A DNA stretch of 64,000 nt from Gnetum montanum. Lineage: Eukaryota > Streptophyta > Gnetopsida > Gnetales > Gnetaceae. Of the stretch, positions 12,009-24,533 are shown one piece after another. Under the pieces are notes generated by a model. It had not been told where the DNA came from. It worked only from the letters and a program-made list of their open reading frames with translations, and did not search any database. Numbering within the stretch: the stretch's first letter is position 1; every line of letters begins with the position of its first letter. The position numbers and the translations under genes are program-made. The DNA lies in NCBI GenBank assembly GCA_015680685.1, contig MNCI01010443.1, positions 1,031,483 through 1,095,482 on the forward strand, in the 5' to 3' direction.

Positions 12009-13572
12009 TGAAACACCATAAAATTTTAGGTCTCGACATCTCAACTACAAATTTGGCTAAGTGTCAAAATGGTGGCACTTTTCCCATATTTTTCTAAGTG
12101 TTGAGTGTAGTCAACTCCAACTGCCAGATTTGCAAAATTTTTCTAAGTGTTATAATGATGGAACTTTCAGAAGATTCACATGTCAAGATGCATAGCATAG
12201 TGTAGCATAGCACCATGTCACACTGTGTAGTGTAGCACCATGTTATGTTACATAGCATAGTGTAGCGTAGCACCTTTTCACGCTACATAGCATAGCACCA
12301 TGTCATGTTACATAGCGTAGCATAGTGTAGCACCATGTCACACTGGATAGCATAGCACCATGTCACGTTGCATAGCATAACACCTTGTCACACTGTGCAA
12401 CATAGCACCATGTCATTTTACATAGCGTAGCATAGTGTAGCACCATGTCACACTGCATAGCATAGCACCATGTCACGTTGCATAGCATAGCACCTTGTCA
12501 CACTGTGCAACGTAGCACCATGTCATGTTGTGCAGTGTAGCACCATGTCACACTGTGTAGCATAGTGCAGTGTAGCACCCTGTCACATTGTGCAGCATAG
12601 CATAGTGTAGCCACATGTCAAGTTGTGCAATGTAGCACAACATAACACACCTAGCCAACATCCTGTGACTTGTGCGTAACACAAGACAATCCTGACAAAC
12701 AATGTTCCATGTCCTACACATAACATGGGACAAGCCTAACAAATAGTTTCCAATGATCCCATCCACCACACTGGCACATGGCACCTGATCTACATTTTGG
12801 GCTAACCCAAGCACTATAAGTACCCTTGCACCCTAATGTTTCAAAGGGAGGGGGAAAGGGGGGAAGAGAGGGGAAGGAAGAGGCTTCCATACTTGACCAG
12901 TAAGGTAGTTGGCACTTCCATTTTTGGCATTTGGCACTTTGGCATCCTGGCACTTAGCTCCCTGGGCGAACGAGACCTAGAGCACACCACACCAGCAGAG
13001 AGGCACAGCTACACCGTGCGGTACACTGCAGCCCCATTGTAGCCCTGTAGAACATCACATGGTATGCCATGGATACCAGCCCAATAGGCATAGTCCAACA
13101 TAGTGACCACCAAACTTCACAGCCTAACACCACTAAGGCTATGACTATGCTCCCACTATGCCTATTGTACATTGTGTATACCTTTGTGAATTAGCTACGC
13201 TCCCTCTTTTGGGGTAGTGCACTTCTATTCTCAAATTCTATTGCATTTCTCAAGCATTTATCTTTTTCATTTAGTGTAGTTCTTGTATTTTCTTAATTTT
13301 CATACATATTTGTACATTCATGTCATAGTTCTCAAGCTAGGACACCCTGCTATGCTCTAGCTTTCCCGGACCCGATGCCCATGTGTAACGTAGTATAAAC
13401 TCTTCTCACACATGGTCATTTTAACACCACATAAGTCCCTATCTAATCAACAAGATCATTCAAGGAATTCCATTCCCATTTTCTCTAGCACAACCCTCAC
13501 ACAAATTTGGGGTTAGGTTGTACGCCCGTGGACCTCTCAGTGTTCCAGCCACTGACATTTTTGGATGTCACA
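12009..13572 (+). repeat. Element C1: 3' LTR, 1.56 kb
   Basis: Starts TGAAACACCATAAA and ends ...GATGTCACA, with a terminal hairpin TGACATTTTTGGATGTCA that parallels ACCGACGATTTCGGT at the end of the B LTR. The same end sequence, inverted, is at 56342-56375 in C2. It contains a degenerate array of CATAGCATAGCACCATGTCAC words (12190-12650) with a higher-order period of 110 bp (12311 against 12421). Confidence 0.83.
12190..12650 (+). repeat. GCATAGCACCATGTCAC minisatellite in the C1 LTR
   Basis: Variants of (G)CATAGCATAGCACCATGTCACAC repeat about every 25-40 bp. CATAGCGTAGCATAGTGTAG occurs at 12311 and 12421, showing a longer 110-bp unit. No counterpart is seen in the C2 LTR at 56342-58115. 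Confidence 0.85.
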
Positions 13573-16500
13573 AATTGGGAGGCATGTACTATCTAGATTG
13601 CATTATTTGGTAATCTTCTTAACCCTTTCTTGCTGCATTGAAGGGAAATTCTACCCATAGGACATTGTCCGAGAGGTTAGTGGCTTCTATCACCTCTTTG
13701 GCTGCATTGGCCTTGTGTGTTTCATTATCTATCAAAGGTGCATCATCAAGAAATTCAACCTTTAACCCTTGCTCCATGTCTATGTTGTTGATAGATAAAG
13801 TAGTGGCATTATCACCATGGGTGATAACTTCACCACATTTCTATAGAAGGTGGACTTTCTGATGAATCGAGGTGGAGATGGCTCATAGCTAGGCTAGCCA
13901 AGGCCTGCCTAATATCAACTTAAATCCTAGCATATCCTATATGACGATGAATTCTATAATTGTGGGAAATTGCTCCCCTCCCACAAAGGCTATAATGATA
14001 GTACCCTTAACAATGATACACGACCTGCTAAAGGACTTCAAGCATGTGGTTCTCATTGGCTTCATTTGATCCATGAAGTCTAACTTATCGAAAATAGTGT
14101 ATGGAATAACATTTGTTGCTACCCCATTGTCAACATGCAATCTCTGAATATTACATTGTCAACACATATGGTGATAAACATGGGGACTGTTATGACCTCA
14201 CCCTTCTTAGGGTTGACCTTAATTACCTCATCATAAAATGCAAGGGGTGTGGAGATCAATTCCTGTAGTGTAGGAGGCAACATCATAGTGTGGATGAAAT
14301 TCTCATCTGTTGGGATATCCTTCATGATAGAAATGAAGGTCAACATTTGTACTAGCACTTCGCGGTGGGTAAATGAGGTTATAATCAAGTCATATAGGCT
14401 CAATGTGATATTCTTCTACTTTAGTGCTTACTTAACGTAGGCTAATGCATCTACAAATTCTTTGTCATTAGTTGCACACTTGCTAGCCTTGACTTTTTCC
14501 ATACGCCCTCAAAGATGGATTTCGCAACCTAGGCTTGCTTTGCTTGGCCAATGTAGGGGCCCCAGTGCTTGGTTACAAGTTGCTAGTGATGGCCTCCTTA
14601 GTTATTTTGGCCATGGAAATCATAGACAGAGGGACTGGCTTCAATGGATCGAGCACTTTTTGCTCTTAATGTTACCTAATCATCTTGTCTATGAGACACT
14701 CATTGGGCCTTCCAGGTTTCCACCTAGAAGGTCTACTAATGTTGATAGTAGGATTTTCCCTTAAATGGGAATGGACTAATGCATTGCCCACTACTAGACT
14801 TCAAATAGGTGAGGAGTCAGCATGTCATGGCACTTTGATGACAAAGGGTGGTTGAACTATTGTTGTTACAACATGTTGTGGGATCCTAATCATGAATGGA
14901 ATTGTAGGTGCTTGAGGTGGTACTATGATAATGAAAGGGGGCCTTGAACCCACAAGGGCTAAGGGGGCCCTTGGCCTACCAGAGGACACCCAAACCACAA
15001 ATGGTTGTCATGTTAGTTCCTAGTTGTCATCAATGCTAATGAAGTAACCTACATCATCTACATTCAAAGGGTCCTTGTACACCCTCATAGATTAGTTCTA
15101 AGGCCTAAATGGATTAGTAGCATTGAGGACTAGCTTTCCTTTGTCAATCATTCTTTTGAGGTCATCCTACAAGGCTAGATAGAAGTCTATGCTATGACTA
15201 TACAACTAGTGGTAATGGTAGAACTAGTCTAACCTAAAATGCTTTAGGACCAGGGGATTATTTGGTGTTTTCAAGGTAGGGTTTCTAAGTAGTTCATAGT
15301 ACCTATCATGCCTTTTGTGGAAATCCTTAAATATTTTCATATATTGGATACACCTGGCCTTCAACAATTGATCCAATAGTTCTAATGGTTTCAGTGGCAA
15401 CAAGGTGTATTTGGAGATATCCTTATGCTTGAAATTGGGCCTTTGACTTTCTTGCATCTTGGCCACTATGGATGTAGGAGGATTGGTGGCTTTAGCACCA
15501 AGGTGGCTTTATTGTTAACTAGGCCTTTGGGAAATCTAGCCATAGGCCCTGAGTTGGTTATTTTTGCCTCTTTAGCCACAGTTGCCACAGTTACACTTTA
15601 CTTCCCCTTATCTTTGTCTTTTCTAGCATGCAAGTTTTTGTAGGCCATGTAGGCTAGGTCCTTACTAGCCTCCATCATGTCCTGTATGCTCTTAGTCTGG
15701 GCAAAGGCTTAGCTTAGGGACTATAGGGCTAAGTAGTATAGTTTTGACTTAATTAAGTCATTAACTACACCCTTGAAGATGGCCAGAAGGTGTGTCTCGA
15801 CTATTGGCTCTTGAATTTTCTATCAATGAGGCACTCCAACATTGGATAAATTTTTGCATGGGATATAGGTGGCCCTATTTAATCTACATTAGCTAGTCCA
15901 ATGTGGTTTCAGGCTTCAAGTTGTACTTGAAACACATTACAAACTAGCTTAGAAGGTCCTCCAAAGAGAAAATAGAGCCCCTAGGTAATGCATGGTACTA
16001 GTCTAGTGCCTTGCTAGTGAGTGACATGGAAAAAATGCATATGATGGCATTTGGCCATGCTTACAGTAGTAGGCACTCAAACTTGAACATCACTAGGTAT
16101 GCGTTGGGGTTCGTTCATCATTGTCCTTGGTGAATTGGGGTAGCACGATCCTAGTTAGTAGAGTTAGTAGTGGGACAGTAGGACTTATGGGATTATCCTA
16201 TTAGAAGTTGACTACTTTAACTATTTTCAAGAAGGCATCCTTAAGCTACTTCATCTCCTCTATCAAGGTTTGTATTAGTTGGAATTCTTGATCCAAGTTT
16301 TGGGATACTACAATGGGCTACACTGGTTGTACTACCTACTATGCTAGTTGTGTGGTTCATGACCTAGTTGTAAGTTGTGGGACCATGTGAGGTGCTTACT
16401 GTGTTGGTTGTGCTATAGGCCCAATGACTAGGGCAATCCATGCATGCATGGATTGGACAACTATCAAGGGTGTTGAAAAAATAGGTAAGACGTAAGGTGT

Positions 16501-17280
16501 CTAAGTTGTTTGGAGTTGGGAGACATGCACTGTGTGAATGTAAGGTTGAGCAGGCATGATTACTACTGGGAAAGATGACTAGGCAGGTTGCGATAATTCC
16601 ACGAAGGGCAAGTTAATGAAAGGTAGTCAATTTTGATGTGTATGCTACATATGGTATGTCACTATCATAGGTGTTGACTTGGAAGGTGATGTCAGGACTA
16701 TGAATTTTTTAAGAAAGGAAGGTGAATGGGACTGTGAGAGGGCTAGACCAAGGATCATCCACTAGACGATAGTGTGGAAGGAGTCCTCATGCTTGAAATG
16801 ACCTTTAAACTCATCCTACTCTTCTTATAGGGGTTCTTCATAGTCTATCCCTACTTCACACTCACTTGTTCAGATGAGTTGGGCTAGGATCCATTGGTAG
16901 GGTTCGGTGAGCGAGATGAAGTCGAATAGGGAGGGGATATACACCCATCTATTTTAGTGGATAAACTCATAGCCATGTTTGGCTTCCATGTCTAAACGGT
17001 ATATAAATAGGCTTTCTTAGATCTTTGCATAGATAAAGTAATATTATTCATCATTTAGCATGGTATACTCGGGGTCTTGGCCATGCAGCCTAAGGGATTT
17101 TCTTGGCTCTACCATAGAAGGACTAGTAGGGTGGTCAATCTTGTTTTCTTGTTGTATGGGCAAGATAGCTAGTGTGCTCAAGATTGATGTTGAAGGCTAC
17201 TCAAAACTCATGTATGTAGATTAAATTGAAAGAGGGGATTGTAGATGTTGCAGTTGTGGAAAATGGCTAACTTTGCTAAC
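13573..17280 (-). pseudogene. gag: Element C3: gag-protease of a Tat-like element, decayed, with leader
   Basis: Reads right to left. Gag N-terminal homology begins near 17200 and gag core and LLDQLLKA...HDRYYELLRNP run to 15224. The PFVVRVP-type repeats are at about 15000-14840 and the protease at about 14190-13890, with VDNGVATN in place of the B motif VDDGAATN. Many stops and shifts are present. Near 15128-15150 it keeps the uninterrupted sequence that in C2 was hit by element B, so it serves as the empty-site reference. Its 3' portion ends at the C1 LTR (13572), suggesting C1 inserted here. The part right of about 17235 is leader with AATGGCTAACT words. Confidence 0.8.
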
Positions 17281-17672
17281 TAAGAAAATGGCTAACTTTA
17301 GTGGTTGTAGAAAAATGGCAAACTCTAGAGATTGCAAAAAAATGGCTAACTCTAGAGACTACACTCTCTACTAAGCACTTAAGAAAATTTTGCAATGGCT
17401 ATCTTGACACTTAGAGAAATTTGCAAAACTATATTTTTTTTTAACTACACTCTCCATGAGAGGCTGACTACGCTCTAGGGAAGTGGAGAGTGTAATCTCA
17501 ACACTGAGGCTCTCCATGAGAGGCTGACTACACCTCCATTAGGCTGACTATGCTCTAGGGTAGTGGAGAGCATAGTCCCAGTAGTTAGAAAAATTTGCAG
17601 AAACTAGCGTCATGTTGACACTTAGACACATTTGCCATCGAGGTGCTATAGTCCAAATTTTATGGTGTTTCA
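17281..17672 (-). repeat. C-family LTR fragment (U3 end) with hairpins
   Basis: On the minus strand it starts TGAAACACCATAAAATTTGG at 17672. Contains GACTATGCTCT at 17546-17556 and its exact complement AGAGCATAGTC at 17567-17577, an 11-bp stem with a 10-base loop, plus diverged copies. Much shorter than the 1.5-1.8 kb LTRs of C1 and C2 and directly next to the C3 leader, so it is truncated. Its left boundary is approximate. Confidence 0.65.
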
Positions 17673-20600
17673 TTGATCTCTCTTTGTTTATGTTTGGAGG
17701 AGTGGTTGTTAAGACATCAACAAAGAACAACAAAACACCATAGTAGACCTAGCACAAACATCACTCTTCATTACTTGATTGGATGTTGTTGCATCATGCT
17801 CAAGAGTGCTATGGGTAGTGGTGTGCTGGGAGTAAAAGGTGTAGGTAATGTGCTAGGGATAAAAAGGGGAAGGTAGGGTGCAAGTGAGGATATTGTGGCA
17901 CAAGGACTTCTCGCTGATGTTTATCATAGCACCAAAGTGGCTTACCCTTAAAAATGTTGACCTCTCATTAGAGTGCTCATGAGAGAGTTAAGATGTAGGT
18001 TCAAGGCTGAGCTGATTACAAAACTACTTTGCTACTAGGTTGCTTAGGGACATGCTTTTTTCCTCTTTTTTTTCTTTTTTATGTTTTCTTTTATTGTGAG
18101 GTGAACCTTCTTTGGATTCATTGCTGAATGCTAACTACAAGGGTTCTTTCTATCAAGTGGACTATGTCGACTAGATGGACCTTGCTTTGATGCTTGTGAA
18201 ACTGCATTGCATCTATAGGAAAAGTGTTTCCTCTCTAGGATGACTTATGTTACATCCACTTGGGCTTTGACCAACCAATAGAGGCTTTCCATAGGACAAC
18301 TTATGTTACATTTGCCTTGGGTTCTACAGTTTGACTTGAAAGGAGTACCATGTGGTCATAGCACATGAGCATCAGAGAGGTTTGCAATCTTGGCTATGCA
18401 AGGGAATGCAAGAGTATTGAGCATAGGGATGCATGTAAGTAGGCTATAATGGGGTAATTAGGATGTGCACTCTTTAGAGGCTTAGCTAGTTTAATCATGC
18501 ATATCAAAATAATGTGGTAACTTGCTACTATGATAAGATGCATCTTTGCATGACCTCCTTGAGGCTTCATCCTACAAACACAACTCTGACAAGACAAGAA
18601 AACCACAAAACATAAATGCAAATCAAATGCAAGGGGTGAAGATGTTGCAAGTGTTCCAAAGGCTAAACTAATGGCAAGTGCTCAAAAAGCTAACAAAATG
18701 GTAGGGGATGATGATGCTATAAGTGCTCCAAAGGCTACACCGGTTACATGTATTCAAAAAGCTAGTAAAATGCCAAGGGGCGATAATGCTGCAAGTGCTC
18801 CCAAGGTTGTGCTAGTTGTAGGTGTTTAAAAAGCTAGTACAATGCCAAGGGTGATGATGCTATGAGTGCTCCAAAGTCTACACCAGGTGTAGGTGCTCCA
18901 TTCTGGGATTGCAGTATCCCCACCCATGTGGTGTAAAAAAGAGTGGGGGGTGTGGGGGGGAGTTCAAGTTATACTCACTTTCTTGCTTGTAAAATTATGT
19001 GTGGCTAACCATGAACCCAATTTAAGATCTTTGAGGATTGTAGCCCTACTAGTTTAAGGTACTAGCAGACCATGATGTGCTAATTTAGAGTCCTAGTGCA
19101 CTGTTGTATCCCAGTTTACCATCATAGTGGATGAATGATGTGCCAATTTAGTGTCATAGTAGATGTGTGCTATGCCCGTTTAGCATCATAGTAGACATGT
19201 TGTGCTAGTTTAGCATCATTGTAGATAATTTTTTGTGCTAGTTTAACATCATAGTAGATGAGTTGCTATGCCAATTTAACATCATAGCAGATGACTAGTA
19301 TGGATGCTAGTTTAACATTGTAGCAGACAAAGAGTGTGGATGCTAGTTTAACTTCATAGCAAACGGATGCTATGTTAGTTTAACATCATAGCGAATGAAT
19401 GCTTACCTTGCTTCATTGATGTATGATGTCACATGCTAGGCATAGTATGGCTTTAGGTATGAATGGTTCACTAGATTGGCAAACTCATTTCCATCTTGAT
19501 CAACAAACTTAAATGCTCTATTGTCATAGACCTTAGTAACCAAAGGTGAGAAGATCTACTCATGCATAGCTATGTTTTGTTCATGCAAAAAAAACCAGAA
19601 AAATGTCAAGTGGCACCTGTTTTAATAAAGTGATTATTCACAAATGAAGAAAAAGCAATGTGATGAAATTTTGCTAAGTATGCATGTGGGCTATTAAGAA
19701 AGGTTAGCATGTTTGTGCTATTTTTAGGCCTTTTTTGGCCATGTGTGTGCTAGTTTTAGGTCTTAATGGACCATAGATGTATTAGTCATGTCATTCTAGG
19801 AAGGGTTGGCCATGTTCAAGGAGTGGTATTAGCTTAGGCATTCACAGGGCAACAAAAAATTAAAATTTTAGGCTAAGTATGGATGACTACACTCTCACCC
19901 AATTACACTTTCACCTAACTATGCTTTCATCCAACTATGCTCTCCACATTTTAGAGCATAGTCAAGGTGCTCTTGGAGTTAGAAAAATTTTCCTCCCTTT
20001 CTGGACTACACTATCCACTAAGGTAGTCTAAGGTTAGAAAATTTTTGCAATTTTTTGGACTATGCTCTTTACTAAGGTAGTCCAAAGTTCGAAAAGATTT
20101 GCCAAAATTTTGTAAACTATGCATGATGCTAAACTTGCAAAATGTAATGCTAAGTCTATGAAAATGTGCTATACCCTAGTGAGTACTAGGCACATCAAAT
20201 GGATTGGTTGATGTCCTACCCATGGGGCCCCCTCAAGTTAGTTTTTCTTATGCTTTTTTGTGTTTGGAGTTAGCTTGTGTAGTGCATATTTGCTTACTAA
20301 TTGTGTGTTTTCATTGTGATTATGGTGGCAGGTACCTAGTGATGCTACATGCCCCAGTGACACCTAACGCCACTAGTTGAGCATGACAAGATGTACCCTT
20401 GCTACTAGGCATTTTTGCTATTCTTACTATATTTTGCCACATGATGCCACTCATGCTATGTACTGATATTCATGTGACATCTCACGAATATATTTGCTAT
20501 GTGTAATGTGTAATGTGTAAACTTTCTTTTTTATGGTTATTTGCTATGTGCTTGTTATGCTTATAACTCAATGAGTTAATGTGTTAAGTTAGGACTATGC

Positions 20601-21206
20601 AATGATTATTATGACTAGGCCATTGCAAGTCCCATGCTAGTTTAATGCCATAGTCGGAGGGTTGATGCTAGTTTAAGGTCATTTCGGGTCACTACGATGG
20701 GATTAAAGGTGGTAGTTTAAGGCCATTCTAGGTTGCGCAATTGCTAGTTAAAGGCCATTTCAGGCCACAATGATAGTTTTAGGTCATTCTTGGCCACGTT
20801 GGTAGGATTAACAAGGATAGTTTAAGGCCATTTTGGGCCACTGTAAGGGGATTTAAGAATGGTAGTTTTAGGCCATTCCAAGTAGCGAGTTGCTAGTTTA
20901 AGGCCATGGTGGGTTGTCTACTGCTACCTCTCATTTTTGTAATTTTAGCTCTTATGATTTTTATGCATTTTGATGTTTTTTATGCATGAAAGAAAATGCA
21001 TTAAAGTGACAATGAAATAAATGTAAACTAAGCTATCAAATGCATAGGAAATGCTAATGGTAAGCTAAGCGATTAAACCAAATGAAAATAATATGCTATA
21101 GTACTAATGTGGTGTAAGTGGGAAGCAAGATGCAGGGTGCATGGAAGCAAATGACAAGCAGGCCCCTAGCACACTTTTTAGGCTAAGGGGTACCTTAGTT
21201 GTGCAG
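17673..21206 (-). other. Element C2: 3' untranslated region without pol
   Basis: The minus strand has a polypurine tract (17690-17673, TAAACAAAGAGAGATCAA) before the LTR. Moving right: a block conserved with B and C1 (about 18540-18605); TAAACT-core repeats at 18990-19400; GACTATGCTC-type LTR words at 19860-20110; and a clear array at 20630-20910 with units of the type GGCCCAAAATGGCC plus TTAAACTA (minus strand). No reverse transcriptase, RNase H or integrase homology is present. A run at 18925-18965 is G-rich without evident function. Confidence 0.75.
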
Positions 21207-22812
21207 TCACTTTCTAACTTGATGTGGATTAAGAGGTGTGTAAGCCCTAGATTGCACTATTTGGTAGTCTCCCTGACCCTTGCTTGGTATGTTGAAGGGT
21301 AATTTTTCCCACAAGGAATCCTCCAGGAGGTTAGTGGCTTCTACTGCCTCTTCAAGTGCATTGGTCTCATGTATTTTTTTGTTTACGGAAGGTGCATCAT
21401 TAGGAAATTTGACCTTTGATCCTTGCTCCATGTCTGTATTTTTTATAGCCAGAGGGGTAGTGTTATCACCATGGGTGATAACTTCACCACCATCATAGAG
21501 AATGTAGATTTCCTGATGAATTGAAGAGGAGATGACCCATAGCTAGGCTAGCCAAGGTCTACCTAATGTCAAGTTAAATCCTAGAATCTCTTCTATGACA
21601 ATGAATTCTATAGTAGTGGGGAATTGCTCCCTTGCCACAAAGGCTATTGTAATAGTACCCATAACAATGATGCATGACCCATTAAAGAACTTCAAGTATG
21701 TGGTTTTTGTTAACTTGGTTTGGTCTGTGAGGCCTAACTTATCGATGATAGTGTATGGGATAACATTTGTTGCTACCCCATCTTCAACATGCATCTTCTG
21801 AATCTTGCATTGCTTGACACGTATGGTGATAAACATGGGGCCATTATGACCTCACCCTTCTCAAGGCCTACGTTAATTACCTCATCATGAAATGCAAGGG
21901 GTGTGAAGCTCGATTCCTATGGCACAAGAGGTAACATCACTATGTGGATGGAATTCTCATCTACTGGGATGTCTTCTATAATAAGAATGGAGGTTAGCAT
22001 CCATACTAGTGCTTCGTGGTGGGCAAATGAGTTCATAATCAAGTCATATAGGCTCAACGTGGTATTCTTCTACTTTATCACTTGCTTAAATTGGGCTAAT
22101 GCATCTATGAAGTATTTTTCATCAATTGCTCTCTTTCTGGCTTTGACTTCTTTCATATGCCCTAAAAGATGGATTTCATAGGGAGGTGACTTGGGCTTGG
22201 TTGTCTTGGCTAGTGCAGGGAACCCAATGCTTTGTTTTGAGTTGTTGGTGGTGGCCTCCTTCATTGTTTTGGCCATGGGGATCATAGATAAAGGGATTGG
22301 CTTTGGTGGACTAAGTGCTCTTTGCTCTTGATGTTGCCTAACCATCTTGTCTATGAGATGCTCATTGGGCCTCATGGGTTGCCACCTAGAGGGTCTATTA
22401 ATGTTGCTAGTAGGATTGGCCCTTGGACAGGAAGTAATAGATTCATTGTCCACTACTAGACTCTAGGTAGGTAAGGAGTTAGCATGTTGTGACACCCTAA
22501 TGACAAAGGATGGCTAAATTATTATTTTTATAACATGTTGTGGGACCCTAACCATGAAAGGGGTTGTAGGTGCCTAAGGTGGCACTCTAAAAATGAAAGG
22601 GGACCTTGAACTCGTGGGGGTTGAAGGGACCCTTGGGCTATTAGAGGGCACCCAAACTACAAATGGTTTCCATGTCAATTCTAGGTTGTCATTAACGTTA
22701 ATAGCATTGATGATGTAACCTACATCATCTACATTCAAAGGGTTCTTGTATACCCTCATAGATTGGCTCTAAGGCCTAATTAGGTTAGTAGCATTGAGGA
22801 CCAGCTCACCTC
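21207..22812 (-). pseudogene. gag-pro: Element C2: protease and gag C-terminal part
   Basis: Protease at 21836-21543 with MFITIRV, active-site motif VEDGVATN (B has VDDGAATN) and LTLGRPWLA near the end. A C-terminal extension at 21431-21207 ends with a WEKLPFN block like the last residues of the B frame. The region 22453-22070 matches the gag-protease linker of B, and 22759-22490 holds the PFVVRVP-type repeats. Interrupted by element B at 22812; the N-terminal half of gag resumes at 40458. Confidence 0.82.
22808..22812 (+). other. Target-site duplication of element B, left copy
   Basis: ACCTC directly before the LTR start; repeated exactly at 40458-40462 after the 3' LTR. Confidence 0.93.
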
Positions 22813-24117
22813 TGAAACACCACAAAAGTCTCTAAGTTTAGCATATGTCTGACAAGAAGCAGATCCCCATGACTCACAGGTGGCTTCGGCTACATTTGAA
22901 GTCACGCGGGGCAATCTTGAAAATCGAAACATCTGATTCTAAACGTTGTGCCAGCGTATACACCTCAGCGTATACGCCCAGCTTTAAACCATGGTGCGCT
23001 AGCATCTACGCCTGGCATCTACGCCCAACGTCTACGGCCAGCGTGTACACCTGACTCTCCAGTGTACACGCCCCGGTACGGCAGATGCACACGCTCGACG
23101 ACAAGATATCCAATGGCAACATGAAGATTACACCGAAGATCAAGGATTGAAGCAAGTGGACATCCTTCGACATATACGCTCGGCGTATACGCCCAACATT
23201 CACCAGCGTATACGCCCCAGCGTATACGCTAGCATCTATCCATCTACGCCCAGCGTATACGCCCGGCGTACATGCTCAGCGTATACGCTGGCCTATTGTA
23301 ACGTATATGCCCAGCGTATACCATGTTTCTAAATTGTAACGCCCGGTCTATACGCCATGTGTCTCCCCGTCCGATTTTCCCGGTAACCCTACCCCTATAA
23401 ATAGCCCAGTTTTCCACATTTACCAGGCCCGCAAAAATTTACCAGAGAAGACCCAGAACAATTACGCTGCAAAAACCCCCTTACGCTTACGCTTACACTG
23501 GAAGTTCTGTACGCTGAGCACAGTCCGCGCTCCGCCTACCCTGTCAGCCGGCTACATCCCTCCATCCACTGGGGCTTTACGTCCGCCTTGTGTCCCCACA
23601 CAACTGCGTTAGACCGGTGCACAACATTTTAACTCTATAATCTACTGTTCACGTTTACTGCAAGTTATTTTACAGTTTTACGTTAATTTGGCCCACGCTC
23701 CGTTTACGCCTACTTACGTTTACGCTCCGTCTGCGTCTGTGTATGCCTACTACTTACGCCGCTTGCATCTGTTTATGCCCTTTTTATTTGTTTACGCTGT
23801 TGTTTACGCCTGTATACGCTTACGTTGGGCTATCCCTGTTTACGCTGTTCACGCTCAACGTTGTTTACACCCCTCTACGCTTACGCTGTCAGCGCCTGTT
23901 TCGTCGTCTACGCTCTGTTTTGCACATAACCCAGCGTATAACACTTCGGTGGCGCTCGGGGAAGTCCTTGTTTGATCCGTGTATGGACCATCCAAGGCAC
24001 TCTGCCTTCATCCACTCCAGCTCGCCCTCAAGTGGAGGCAGGGTCGACTGTGCTAGTCCGCTGATCTTTCGGTGCCCGTAACGTTCCAGCCTCGCACCGA
24101 CGATTTCGGTCGGCACA
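22813..24117 (+). repeat. Element B: 5' LTR, 1305 bp
   Basis: Starts TGAAACACCACAAAAG, ends ...CGGTCGGCACA. Closely matches the 3' LTR at 39119-40457 over its whole length, mostly with C/T differences. The U3 part (22960-23340) holds at least six perfect GCGTATACGC palindromes and many variants; the R/U5 part (23690-23940) is dense in GTTTACGC words. A TATA box lies at 23396-23403. Open frames across it follow this repetitive composition and are not taken as genes. Confidence 0.95.
23396..23403 (+). promoter_or_regulatory. Element B: TATA box of the 5' LTR promoter
   Basis: CCCCTATAAATAGCCC, also at 39736-39743 in the 3' LTR. It would drive the genomic RNA, with a start expected about 30 bases downstream. 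Confidence 0.8.
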
Positions 24118-24141
24118 ATTTTTGGCGCTAGAAGGAGGGCC
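24118..24141 (+). other. Element B: candidate primer-binding site
   Basis: TTGGCGCTAGAAGGAGGGC at 24122-24140, four bases after the LTR. Shared exactly with element A; C2 has a degenerate copy at 56322-56341. tRNA not identified. Confidence 0.78.
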
Positions 24142-24533
24142 TCTTCGCTAAACAGACTTCACATTCCTCAACGTCTACGCTCGTCAACGTCTCCGCTGCC
24201 ACTGTCAAACCCCTGACTCAGCGTCTACGCTGTCAATTCTTCAGCATTTACGCTGCACAAACCCTAGTGTATACGCTGCACGCTTACGCCAGCGTTTACG
24301 CTGCATACCCTAGCGTATATGCTGCATGCTGTACGCTTACACCAGCATTTACGCTGCATACCCTAGCATATACGTTGCACGCTTATGCCAGCATTTACGC
24401 TGCATACTCTAGCGTATACGTTGCACGCTTACGCTAGCGTTTACGCTGCATACTTACCTAGTAGACTCGTCTACGCCAATTGCATACACTACATTATCCG
24501 CATCAATCCCGCACACTCAAACTGTCTATCATC
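24142..24533 (+). other. Element B: leader before gag
   Basis: A run of CAGCG(T/A)(T/A)TACGCTGCA-like words, many in near-repeats of about 45 bp (24260-24450). No coding signal. Confidence 0.75.

Noticed and set aside
23688-24081. Open frames across the B LTRs (also 40028-40421)
   Set aside because: They follow the TTTACGC word repeats of the LTR; low-complexity Tyr/Ala/Leu peptides with no support as genes.
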